DNA of 64,000 bases from Daphnia carinata (Eukaryota > Arthropoda > Branchiopoda > Diplostraca > Daphniidae). The stretch lies in the NCBI RefSeq assembly GCF_022539665.2, contig NC_081339.1, positions 8,429,367 to 8,493,366 of the forward strand, written 5' to 3'. Made by a program: the position numbers and the translations under genes. Positions 39,730-53,426 of this stretch are shown in pieces; position 1 is the first letter of the stretch; every line of letters starts with the position of its first letter. Under the pieces are notes generated by a model. That model was given only the letters and a program-made list of their open reading frames with translations. It had not been told where the DNA came from and ran no database searches.

Positions 39730-40990
39730 GGGTAAAAGGTCGGCCCTAAAATATATTTTGCTGATGCTACGATCCGAATGACACTGTATTTTGCCGCAGG
39801 TCGAAAACAACTCTTTTTAATGCCCACTCCGTTTATTTATTGCGATGCGAAGAGTGTTGCGAAATGGCGAAATGCTAACGTTTAGCCCTGGAGCGTTTTG
39901 TCTTCCTGCTAGCCGTGGGCTAGTTGGCATCCATGTACATTTATTGTTTAGCCCAACCATTATGAATTATTAGAGTAGCTCCCTTAATAACTTAGAAGCT
40001 AATAAGGAAATATAAATAAAAATCACTAAAAGACCTGTATTCCTAACCCCCCGTTTTACCCCCTGGTTTTGGAGTCGAAATGTGACGAGTTAGCAGAGTG
40101 TGACGAGACGTTTTGCGAAACGAACGTCGTTAGGCAAGGCCTAAAATACAGGAATTTAAAAGTGTTCGTTGTTTTGTGTTTCGTTCTACGTCTTTTCCGC
40201 AACAAGAGCAGGATATAAGACGTAGTCTATCTGATTTTGCCGCAACAAAAATTAAGTAAACATAGCGAGCCCATTTAGACAAAACCCACTTGATCTCAAG
40301 TTCCTACGACATCTCTACACTCAAGTTTCAAGGTCCAAGAACCAAGCTGCCAGTGGCGTTTCAACAGCAGTCGAAAGCAGAAGCTTGTTCTCATTCTGAA
40401 CGCAACCCATGATTGCGAAACAAACAGTGGTTGAAGTACAAAGCTGAATGTGACTAATTTTTACATATTGAAATTTAACATCTTAAAAATCCGTCCATTT
40501 GGATCCTAAGTGAAAAGAAAAAGCCATGGATATGGTAAGCAACATTTTTCAAATTGTGAGTTAGTTGTTAATTAGGGCTGTATAGTGGGCCGTTAGATCC
40601 ACACAACATGACGTGCAAGCTCTGTGCTGTATATGTGCACTGTTAGATCTGTTGCTTGTTATCACCGGATGGTCTGCGGCGTCGCTTTTTACCATTGTTT
40701 GGGATTTAAATTTTAATGTTCTGGTTTTTAATTTCCTTCTTTGCAGTCGATTTTATTAAGTAATGGTTCCATAATGTTGGCCGTAGCCATATCTGTATTT
40801 CATTTTTAATTTATTAATTTATGGTTTAACTTTTATGGTGAAATTCGCGTATGGTTTCGCATACGCAATCGCCTTTAGCGAATTTGACAACGCCTTCATA
40901 GTTCATTTGCCGACGGCTACGAGTATGTTGACACTTGAATTGGCATCCCTGTTTTTCTGTTATTTAACTCAGTTTTTGTTTAAATAAGTT
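39730..40990. repeat. Upstream repeat unit R2, 5' flank of SecA-like copy B
   Basis: It matches the DNA before copy C (62490-63690) almost to the start codon, including TTCATTTGCCGACGGCTA and GTTTCCAACG just before ATG. Copy A has only the last part of this flank (CCGGCTACGA onward, about 18505), so the unit begins differently there. It presumably contains the promoter of the SecA-like genes, but no TATA box is clear. Confidence 0.65.
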
Positions 40991-41000
40991 TCCAACGACG

Positions 41001-44000
41001 ATGGACGAGAACAATTCCACTGAAAGCTGTAATACCCCAACATCCCAGTCGCTTAACAACAGCGATGAGGTCATTGTACACATCAGAAATTGGATTCAGG
41101 CAGACGCCAAACCGAAAATGCACGAAGATGCCGTTAAACACATCGAGTCGTTTGTGGATAGACAAATTTCTTGTCTGGAATCGACTTTGGTCGAGAGGCA
41201 ATATGTTAAAGTCGTATTGGAAATGTGGCTGAGAGAGGGTTTACGAAAGGCCTTTGATTACCTAAATGATGAAACAATCGATATCAGCATCGAAATGCCT
41301 ACTTTATTGAAAGAATTGAATTCCGTGAATTCATTCGTAGATATTGGCCTCAAACTAAATGAAGCGACGTGCCAACTGACAAATCTGTGTGACGCAGGAT
41401 GTCAATATTTACAGCTAATACTCAATCAGGTGGATCTTTTCAAAAACACGCCGCGTTTCTCGGTTCTTGTCTCCGTTTATTTCAAACAATTTAAAGCGTC
41501 TTGCATTGACAAAGTCTTTTCCAAGTGTCTAGATGATGTCACTAAAGACCAAATTGATGTCAAGAGAAACCAGGAACTTATTCGCACATTAAATGCGCTA
41601 TTTCGAGACGCCAGTGAATACCCAAGAATTCAAAATCTTTTGGAGGAAAACTTCATGCGAAAAGACGCAAAGGGCTTTGATGGCGCAAACGGGAAAGACT
41701 TGATCAACCAACTGGTGAAGATCTTTGCAAGTAGCAGGGATGCGACTGTAAATGAATCAGCAAGTTGGTTGAATCAGCTAAAACCAGAAAAAGAATGGAT
41801 GCCTAAAGTGCAAGTCTTGGTCAAAGAGACGTGCAAGGTATTCCTGTTACCTAAAACGACGATCGAAGTCAAAGACGAATATGGTAGAAAAATAATATTC
41901 ATTAAAGGCACCTTTGTCTTTGTCAGCAAAGTTATTGACGAAATGAAACGACTGAAGGAAAAAAATCCCGAAGTGCAAGAAATTCAGATTGTCGGACTGT
42001 CATCTGTTTACGTCGATTGCCACCTGGAGAATGAAATCTGGTACGGAACGAACGTGGGAATCGTTGCTGATAAAATTTTCGTAGACAACGAAGTCTGTCG
42101 GGATGGCCAGAAACATAGCATCGAAGCGAAAGGTAATTATTGTTTTTTTTTTGTTTATTCTGATTTTAATTCGATTGTTTTTTTAATGCAAAACACAGAA
42201 GGACCTACGGAGCCGATGGAGGCTAATAGTTCTGTTGATGATTTCTGCTTCTGCTGGGATGTCTCGGGCAAAAACGGTAATATATCAAACAACACTAGAA
42301 ACTTTAAAACTATTTCAAAAATTCACATATTTCAATTTTACGCAGGAAAACCTAGTCGACCGGGTACGAGCGGCGGCAACGTACACATCATTTGCAACGA
42401 AATGCTCAACGCCAAACGATGGAAGGTTATTTCTGATGGCGGCAAAGGAGGTGACGGGCAGAATGGCGGTAATGGGGAAAGCCAACGAGAAGAAGAAGTT
42501 CATAAATGGTCCAAAGAATATTTCAATCAAGTGTTTCCTTCCATGTCGACATTCAGAACGGGAGAACAAACGGAAGACACAGCTTCAGGCGATGCAGTTA
42601 AAACAGTTCTGACGACGCTAAACGAGTTGTTGCCAGTTGAAAATCGAACATCTGGTAAAGATGTGCAACCAGACAATCCTGGTAATTTTTTCATCGACGG
42701 CACTGCGAAAGATGGAAGTAAGATTACCGTCTCGTACTATCAGTCCAAAACAAAACGGCACACACTCATCTCCTGCCAAGGTATTAACCATACATTTTCT
42801 TCATAAATTAAAAACTGTTATCGGTCGCTTACTATAAATGGCAATCAACAGGAAGCAGCATCGGACAAGGTGGATACGGAGGCACCATTACTTTTGAATT
42901 CATCACCAGAAAAGACTCGTTTTCAATAGAATCCAGGGTTCCTGTCGTCGGTAAGGATAATGGTCAACCAAAGGCTGTGCGGATGGGTGTCTACCAAGCA
43001 ATGGGTTCTGATGGCGTCACGGGAACACCGGTAGGCGACGTTGGTTTCATCCACAGGATAGACACATCCGAGGCATCTGCAAACCAAAATCTGACAGGTC
43101 AATACATCGGCTTCGAAAATGATGTTAGCCTTAAAGTAGAAGGCAGCCACATGAAACCTTCAAAACAGCAAGATAAGTCTGATAATTACTACGCCAAACA
43201 ACTGCATCGTCGTAGGTATGTTTATCTGTCAATTGCTTACCGTGGTCTAACCGCAAAAGGCCATATCCAGCCACTGCAATCGACTGTAGAAAATGCCACG
43301 AAACAGAAGGCCATCGTTCGCCAAAGTCTCGCACAGCACGTAATCCAAGTGGAAGAGCGCAAGCAGATAATACAACGCTACCAGATAAAGTTATCCAGCA
43401 TCTTGGAGGCGGAAGAACAATTGACAGACAATGTCGATTTTCTAGTCAGCCAAATGGAAGACAAAGAAATTCAGCTTTATCAATTAACGACGCAATGCAG
43501 TCGGGGCGTTGACAACATTGGTTCGATGAGTTTTGTGAAACCGGCATTAAAAGAGAAACTGGACGTGCACGGCGTTTCAGACACTTCTCGTTCCTTAGTC
43601 GACCGATGGTCAGTTAGATGTCGCCCAGTTGATTTCTGTCAAAAATCGCTTTTTGACTTTGGATACTTCGATGTGCTTCCAACAACGAGCGGCGTCAATA
43701 GCGCCTTGCACAGCATTTTGGGCCTAGTGAATTCAAATGGGGTGTATAATTTAGACGACGAGCATATAGCAAGGCTTCGCCATTCTCTCGCTACATTCAT
43801 CTGCAATAAGAAAAACAAGGAGAAAGTTTCGGGCTTCATCAAGCAGTTTGTACTACGTGTACAAAAGAGCGATGTATTAGATTGTCCCGTCGCCAATGAT
43901 GTGAAATGTGCTTATTTCAGATTCCGACGGACGAACAGCGAGCAAAGTGAATTCAACTGGCCGAGTGCAACAGAGTTTGAGGATTTATTTGAGGAATACG

Positions 44001-47000
44001 CAAAATTTGTTATGAAACCATCAAATCCAGTGGAATCAGCTGAACTTGAAATACTAGCGTATATTTATAATATGGTCATCCACATATTCAACGATCAATC
44101 ATCATCATTCAAGTACGAGGAAACATTGAATCTTAACGGTGTCAAGAAGTTCTATATTCTCCACAACGGAAATGGAGAATTTCAAGCGCTGTTACCAAAT
44201 ATAGTAATGGAACGTTTCTGTAAGATAGATGACGCTGAACTGTTTGAACGTACGCCCATCCAAAGTAACGACTTCAACACATTTTTGGATTCTCTTAAAA
44301 ATCACGGCGCTAACAAACAAGTCATCGCTTCAATGAAGAAGCTCAACCCTGAAAACGGTGATACACCGGATAAATTGTTTCAGTTGTTTCTCGAACATTG
44401 CCAACGAAATGAAAATATTCTAAACGATTTAAAAAAACATCCAGCCGATTTCTGCCAGTTGGCTGAATGGATAGACGAACACAACCGTCGAAATATGAGT
44501 CCCATCGTCTACTTGAATATCGTTAAAAAAAACTCTTTGCTCGTCAACTGGAAATGCGATTTTTTAATGTTTGAAATTTGCGATCGGTTTACGCAAGATA
44601 ATATTAGGATTAATTCTAATTTGTATAGATACATGTATAATCCTCCGGAAGATGCTATTATTTCTACAGATATGGATGATTCTAATTTTATGAAGACTAA
44701 TATTAGTATCCTCGATGATCTAAAAAATTGCGTGCTTACAATAGCCAATAAAATACCATCCGTTGTGGCTCTATTACGCAAATTGGTTACCACATCCGAC
44801 AGCTGTGCTGCGTTACAGCCACCTAACTTATTGCGCCTCATAAAATTAATAGCAAAGGATTTCGAACAAAACTGCGGAATCACAAGACAGCAGTTGCCAG
44901 AGCTCCAACTATTGCCTCTCAGCGATTGGTATCACCATTTAAGAAGCAAAATGTGGGAAAAAGAAGTCAATCGGTTGCTCATCACTGATTCGAGTACTCC
45001 AAAGGAGATAAAAAAACTCAGGAACAAGGCCGTTTACATGTTACTGGAACTCGAATTCGAAAACAAAGTAAATGTTTGTGACGACATATTGAATACGTAT
45101 CAGGACTTGAAGACGGCCGTTTTTCATTTGAAAAATGCCCTACATCCGGAAGCGAATCCTAGCCAAAAATACGAGGAAAGAAACACTGACCTTATCATAA
45201 CCGAGATGGAAAATGAAGATCGGTCAATGTATAATCTTGCTAAGTTGCGTGACGTAAAAAAGAAAGTAGAAAAATCTAAAACAAGACCAGACCAAATGAA
45301 AGATTCTGACAAGGAAACAGAAATAAAGGCATTGATCAAACAATGGCGCGATAATGGTTTAGAGCTGACGGATGGTAATGGAAGCAGGAATCAGTCAGCG
45401 GATTTTGTCTTTGTCTACGATTACGCCGTACAAAAAAAATGTACAAAGACAGGAGACAAAATATTCCGACTACGGGACACTCAGAGAGTGGCGATTATGA
45501 CATTGCTAACAGGTGAAACCAAAGACAGCTCTGAAACTGCGATGTCTGAATACAAAAACACGTTAGCACAAGTGTCAACCGGTGAAGGCAAATCCCTCAT
45601 CGTCACTGGTGTCGCAATCGCATATGCTCTTTGCCGAAACGGAGATAAAACGAAAAGGAAAATCGATGTTATTACAAGTAATGAAGTGCTGGCTCGTCGT
45701 GATTCTACACTGTCGGTTGCTGATGGTGGACTGCGTGATCTTTACGAATATTTCAATGTCAGTGTGGCAAACAATTGCAGCCCATGGGTAGATGAACGAA
45801 CCCAAGCCTATAACGCAGCAGTCGTTTATGGACAATTGGCCAATTTTCAACGAGATTATTTACTGGATAAATGCTACGATCAAAACATCCGTGGGGACCG
45901 CACTATGGACCTTGTCATTATCGATGAAGTCGATTGCATGTTGCTCGATCGCGGCAACATTGCGCTCTACCTGTCGCACGACATCCCTGGCATGGAAATG
46001 CTCGAATCTCTTTACGTTTTCATTTGGGAGAAGATACGCAGCTCTTCAATCGGTTTGGATAAGCTAGCAGTACGAGAATCAGTTAAATTTGCTGTTCTCC
46101 ATGACCTGTATGGTGCTATAACTAAAGACAATTTGGAGTCCATTTCCGATTCCCTGAAAGACAAACCATCGGAAAAGAATGATCTATGGTACCATTTAAT
46201 TGAAACAAATGTCATCGACTCAGAGGGTCGTTTGTTGATGGAAAACGATATTGAAAACATCAAATTTCAACCCGAAATGGATCCCAAGATTATTTTTTAT
46301 CTCCGTAACGTGGCGCAACGCAAACGGAATATTCAAATACCTACGCATTTGATGCCATTTGTCGAACTCCATGTTGACACTTGGATAGACAATGCCATAA
46401 AAGCATTGGAACTACAACGTGACGAGGACTATGTCGTCGATCAAGACCGAACAGACACCAGCCCAGATTCCAATCCTCAAGTGATTATCATCGACCAAGA
46501 CACGGGGATGGATCAGATCTCATCGCAATGGGACGGAGCATTGCATCAGTTTATTCAGCTCAAGGAAGGCTGCAAGTTGACGTCCCAAACTCTAAAGGCT
46601 ATTTTTATTTTCAACGCAAGTTACGTCAAATCTTACAAAAAGATAGAAGGTGTCTCGGGAACTTTAGGATCCGAAAGCGAGCGAGAATTCATGAAAGCAC
46701 GGTACGAGAGCACTCAGTTTAATATTCCAACAGCTTTCCAAAAACGCTTTTATCGTAAACCGACGAAAGTCTTTAAATCAAAAGACTACTGGCTCCGTGC
46801 TATTGTCAAAGAAGCACGACAGATTATTCTTCCTGAAGATCAAGCTAAAGCTCGTTCTCTCGTCATCTTATGTCAATCAATCAAAGATGTGAATATTGTT
46901 CACAATTATCTGAAAAACGCTGTGAAATCGGAGGTCAATGACAACCACATCCATTGCTATACACGTGATTTTGAGAAGTTTGTTTTTGAAGGGAAATCGC

Positions 47001-50000
47001 TTGAAATTGGTCATGTGATCATTGCCACTAACTTGGCGGGCAGAGGCACGGATATCAAAATAAGCGAAAAATTAAGAGAAAACGGAGGCCTCCATATCTG
47101 TCTGACTTTTTTGCCGAAAAACGAACGGATTGAAGAGCAAGCGATGGGGCGTACAGCTAGGAATGGAGCTCCTGGAAGCGGAATCTTCCTCTTGTACCAA
47201 CAAGCGCCTACAGGAAAAAAATGGGGTATCGAAAAATGGCTAAGCATGAAAGAAGAGCGTAACTGGCAAGAAAGCCTACGAATGTCCTGTTTAAAGATAA
47301 ATTCGGGTAAAATGCAACTCGAAACTGGATTTATGGCAGATTGGATTCCTTTTTACCTTAATCTGAAAGAAAAACTGAAAAAGCAAAAATGTGACGATCA
47401 GGAAATTAAAACAATTTTCGACAGTGAGCTCGACAAATGGGCTTTATGGCTTGACAGAAATGGCGACCAATTAGTTCAAGCTGGGTCAAGCAAATCAACG
47501 TTGGCCGATTATCCGGATTTTTGTGTTGAAACTAGATTAGCAGAATTGAAAACGACAGACACTAATTGGATGACCCCAATTCGTTCTCTTGCCATGGTCA
47601 AACATTTGGCTATGCAAAAGTCAAAAAATGTTAGTCTAGTCAAAAAAGTTACAAAAAAAAAGTTGAAATCCCAAAAATTGTCGGTGGCACATGAAATTCT
47701 GAAACAAATCATTGATTCAAAGGACGGTGATCTTTATCCTGCTGCTCACTACTACTTTGCTTTCGTTTTGATTCAAGAAGATTTTAAAGACAACAAAACA
47801 GATTTCATTCAAAAGCTGCAAACGTGCGAGACTATTTTGAACAATCACATAGACATGCACTTATCCTTTTATCGCAGAGTTGCCCATGTAGCGCCTGAGC
47901 AAACTCCATCGTTCTGCGTCGTCGATGCCTATAAACAGCAAAAAAATAATGTGGTGAAAATCCTCGAATATTTCCTCGGTTCCGTCCGGGCCTTACTTGG
48001 CACTCACTATTGCTCAGCCTCCAATCTGAGGGAAGCTGGGCGAGATGCCCCCGAAAAGCTTGGCATAGCAAAAAGAGCATTGAAAAAACTTGAAACATTC
48101 GTACAGAAAGAACCTCCGTTACATTTCGATTTTTTTGGACATGAAACAAAATTAAATGGTGAACCTAAACGCCACAAAATCAGTCCCGCTAGAGCGGACG
48201 AACTCTTTCGATCGCTGGTCAAAAAGAAGTGTATCGCTTGCCAGCTCAACAACATCCCTAATAGGGACGCCATCGTTCAGCAAGTAGCCAACGAATACGG
48301 AATCCCGAAACTGTTAGAAAAATTAGTGCCCGTCTTTGGAGAGAACTTCACTGAGGAGGAGATCGAGAAAAAACTGAAAAAAGAAAAAGTGATCCCTTGT
48401 ACGAGAAAGTTGTTTTGGAAGAAGCTGAAGAAGGCACGTGCCCTAGAGGCGGTGAAAGATGGATTATGCTCTAAAATGAAATGCGTCATCATGTTGGAAT
48501 CCGAATGCGATGTCGAACCAAGCCAACCAAAAAGCAAAAAACTGGAACGAGAAAAACGGATCAAAATCGAGTTTGGATTGAATTCTTTCGATCAAAACTG
48601 TCTAAACGTGCTGTACAATCCAATTTACGACAACATGAATCACTTATTGGAGCAAAAGAAAATCATGTTCCCAAAAGTACGTTATTGACCAACTTGGCGA
48701 TGAGTACTGTCAAAGAAAGGAGAATTTTGAATTCAATCGAATTGCAGAGCTTAATCTCGATACACTAGAAAAAAAAAGTAACGAATTGACATTTTCTGAC
48801 TCATTGGGGAAGAATAATTTGCAACAAGTCAACATAACTCGTGCTAGCGAGCAGGATGGCGTTTGGAATGCACTAGTTGATCAGAAAATCATTGATTCAT
48901 ACGGCAAATTGTCGTCCAACTACCAAAAATTCAGCTATCCCGCATGTCCGGCTTATGAAGAACCTGTCATGCGTGTGATTGGCAGAAATTTCATCGCTGA
49001 AATAGTCAAACGTCAATGGCTAAGGCTAAAGACTGACAAAGATCCCAATTGTTTGAAAGCCATCAATTTGCTACCATTGAAACCCTATCGAGATATGCTT
49101 GGCGATCTGATGGCTGCCCATGTCATCTCTGGTGCTCGAGTGACGGAAGATGCAAAACTCATCGAGGAAGGAACTAAAGACATTGAAGATGAAGACGAGC
49201 GTGAATGTGTCCGGAAGTTTCTGAAAAGCCGCCAAGCTGTTTATGCTCGCAAGGGGATAAAATCCGAAGTTTTTCTTGACCTTATAGAAATGGATATTCG
49301 AAAGATTCCAAACACCAAGAACATTTCTACGGAACTCTATGCCTTCGATCACACAGCATTCAATCACGTCATTGACACAAAGGATCGAGAAACGTCATGG
49401 AAAACATACCTGACAGCAATTTTGGTCGGTGCTGTTGGTATCGCTTCAATTGGTGCTGGAGTTTTCTTGATTTACGAAAAATTACTACCCTTTAGACTGA
49501 GCCAGAATTTATTATTGATGGGAGGAGCATCAGACATTTTGTACGCCATAACGACCATCATGACGCACAACAACTTTACCTGGTCAAATTTGTTTCGTCA
49601 AAGGCTAAGGAGTACCATGGGAAAAGCAGAACCCATGGACACGATGAAAACCATTTTCAAATTATATGGTTCGACTGAAAATGCTGACTTCAGAGGGACA
49701 ATTCGATTGGCCGATGGTAAGGAGAGATGGAAACGACAACGCGGACGCCAAATAGACAGAGATAGTGAAGCTGCATCAGGTGGGACTAGTGCGGGAATTG
49801 AATTGGAAAATAAAATCCATTATCTTTTACAAGAGTTTTTTAAAAATGTACATGGAGACATACAGACATGCCTCGCCAAAAACATGACCGAAATTCGAAA
49901 GAGGCTGATCCAATTTAACGAACTTTACGGACTCGAAACATCCCAGGTTTTCGTTAAAGAGAAGTTGAACGAATTGATTTCTGGAATTGGGGATAAGGAA

Positions 50001-50366
50001 GGAAAAGGACACAAATGGGTTTTTGACATTACCGCCGCCATGACTTTAATCATTCCTCAACAAACGGCAGGAAACCAGTTAACACAAGAAAGAGTTGATG
50101 AAGCGATTCACGGGGTGGAATCGATTTTTCATAAGTACGAGGTGCGAATGGGGTTGATGCGCGTGGCTTTCACAGGTATACGCAAATTTCTATCAGACTT
50201 GGAAAATCATGGCCAACCTAAAGTTCCAATAGCTGAAGACATCGACGCTGAAGAAGCTTTTCAGCGTTTTCAAAGAAGAACGCTGGCCAATATAGAGGAT
50301 GAGCTTAAGAGACAAGTGGAAAAAATACTGGACTCGTTGAGGCAACAAATTCATGAAGTCCTCTGA
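41001..50366 (+). CDS. Giant SecA-like motor ATPase, copy B, one frameshift
   Basis: Exons are 41001-42132, 42199-42276, 42346-42780 and 42852-50366. With the 2-bp frameshift near 48676 bridged, the product is about 3,050 residues. As read, translation stops at 48688 (about 2,490 residues). Order: a charged helical region (1-400); a glycine-rich, collagen-like segment (KPSRPGTSGGN, SDGGKGGDGQNGGNG, about 404-447); a long unknown region; then the SecA motor. Motor motifs are STGEGKS (Walker A, about 1456), YGQLANFQRDYL (matching the SecA YGTNNEFGFDYL element), DEVDCMLLDRG (Walker B, about 1572), NLAGRGTDIK (about 1941) and MGRTARNGAPGSG (motif VI, about 1979). C-terminal to the break lie a hydrophobic pair of segments (about 2733-2790) and helical sequence. 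SecA proper exports bacterial preproteins; here only motor homology is shown. There is no organelle-targeting presequence. Confidence 0.85.
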
Positions 50367-52054
50367 CCAAGTCTCTAATTTAGCGCGATATTACTTCCGA
50401 AATATTCACCACGTTTTTGCAGTTGGCTTAAGCGAAGTTGAATATCCCGTTATTTTTCGGATTTCCTAATTGCGCCTTGTGCGAGGACGAAAAATGTCTT
50501 CAAACACTTTAGGATTTTTCAGATATTTCTCAGTAATTATAGCTTTTCACTTGAGTTGGTAGGGGGATGTTATGTTGCTTGGGGAGCTTTTTTAAATTGA
50601 ATCAATATTACATTTTGTTCAATCCTGTTTGGACACTGAACTGATTTTTTACATTTACCTTTCTTTACTTCCTTTTTTTTTGTTCCTTTTATATATCACG
50701 TAATCGAACAAGAAATTTGTAATGTGTTGTTCCAATTATGTTTCATTGAGTTGAATACAAAAAAAATTCTAGTTCAAACTTTTTCCGTAACATACAACTG
50801 ACTACTCTTCAGGACTGCAAACGAGGTTGGCAGAGGCTATTGTTCTACTGTTTGAGGTTTCTAAAGTGTAAAAAGAGGACGCGTCAAGTTAAATTTGTGA
50901 CACTGAAAAAGTTAAACTTAAATTTAAGGACCAAAAATAGTAATTCACCTGCATACAGCATTTGCATAAGACTGCCAGGGATCCCAAAGCATGTTACCTA
51001 CGTGATATTCCTTAGATTAATGAAGAAAATAATTGTATACTGAAAACACAAGTTAAACTAAAAGTGGATTCCCTCCTACATCAGCAACATTCGAAGTCTG
51101 TCAATGCACGAAGACAATAGTATGCAACATGCCATAGTCATGTCATAGTAATAGAGACCCTCAGGCTGCCTTGAAATTGTTGGATGGAGATTGCATACCG
51201 TCAGACGCGGTCGAACGCTGTAGAAAAGAATGAGATGCAATGAAAAAATGAATGCAGAAAAAATGAGTCACGTTACGCAGCCATTCTGTCTAGATATCGA
51301 TCTCCCTGCTGCTTTTGTGTTTCAATGTTGGTCCGAAGTAATTTTGAATCAGCTCCGACCACGTTGCACGTGTAATCTACACCAAGAATTATTATACGCG
51401 ATATGATTTAACTCCAGTCAAATCCAAGAGTCGACGCCCCGGAACAATCAATTTCAGTAGCGGAATTAGTGGGCAACGTAAGCTGTCAGATTATAGGTCA
51501 TCTCTATCATCAAACATCTTCATCTTTAAGATTATTCTTGTTGATTGGCTACATGCTATGCTACGTAGGCAAGTAGTGGTGTAATAGCCTAAATAAAAAC
51601 ATGAAAATTCCCTGTGGATAGTTTATTTGTTTAGATTATAATAATGACGAAGCGATATGCAAATGCCAGTCTTTTTAGTTAGCATAAGATAGGTGTCCAA
51701 GAATGTATGTGGTATTACATTTTTCATTCCGAATACGGGTGCGTTTATCGTGTCCGTTAGCATATCAAGTGACCAAAGAAATGCAAACTTTGTTCGATTT
51801 AGCTCGTAAGGTCGGGGCAATAGGCAATTAGGAAAAATAGGCAGTGGTAAATCCAATATTGAAATAGGTGTGCGTTTTGCATCTGCGATGCCAAAACAAA
51901 TGAACCAGAGACAATTTGCAAATAAGATAAAAAAAACTGTTGGAAGGAAATAGATGCGTGGAAAAAGGTGGCGGAAGCAAAATCCGCAGTCATTAAGATC
52001 CTTGCTTTATCGAATGCTTTGCTGATTCTTCGATAAGGTGCGAGAATAAAAACA
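50367..52054. other. Intergenic, 3' flank of SecA-like copy B
   Basis: No supported gene. The small open frames (50840-51043, 51623-51856) are composition-driven. This stretch, together with the last exons on both sides, is what copy A lost at 27262. Confidence 0.5.
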
Positions 52055-52858
<804 letters not shown>

Positions 52859-53327
52859 CTTCATTAAAAAAAATTATAAATGTAATTAAGTTTTCATCTT
52901 TACATGTTATGCAAGCCCAGAGCAAGCATATTGGATTTAATTTTAACCTGCCTATTATTTTATTGCTTTTTTTTTTTAGATTACTTAGACATACACACAT
53001 GGTTTATCCTCCTGACTAAGAAAATGGCATTATCTTTCTGTACGGGCCTTAATTTGAATAACTCTTATGGACTTCGAGAAGCAGAGAGATATTTCGATGA
53101 TTAATGACCTATCTACTTAACTAAAAAAATTAAGACCTCTATTTAGCATATATACAAGTTTTAGAATAAACCCATCTCTGCCATTGAACATCAGGGATAC
53201 ATGGTGCCAGCTACATCTTCATAATTTGGCTCATCATGCAGCAGATCCAATAAGATGGAACTTTTCTATTGACCATTACATGATAATACTTGCAACGGAA
53301 TTTCAAGGCCATGACAACAAAGCATTA

Positions 53328-53426
53328 TCACCTTTTTTTACCCCTTTTTTCCGCAAGACGTTTCAGTCCAGCGATTAGTACGCTATAGGTGAGGACGAAG
53401 AAAGATATTACAAAAAACCAAAGCAT
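53328..53426 (-). CDS. Candidate 32-residue membrane microprotein (copy B)
   Basis: Same residues as the 28339-28437 frame: one hydrophobic helix and the basic tail KRLAEKRGKKR. It could equally be noncoding sequence within an intron or UTR of the EF-hand locus. A splice-consistent alternative (an exon starting AAAGCCAAGGCG after ttccatcag, ending at GATTGG|GTACAA) overlaps its 5' end. Confidence 0.3.
   Translation of the reverse strand: MLWFFVISFFVLTYSVLIAGLKRLAEKRGKKR

Noticed and set aside
48007-48564. Antisense open frames over the SecA-like 3' end
   Set aside because: They mirror the conserved sense frame in both copies and have no independent signals.
48679-48760. An intron with donor GTACGT to explain the copy B frameshift
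   Set aside because: The segment is coding in copy A, and splicing to the nearest acceptor (attgcag) gives a stop within seven codons.
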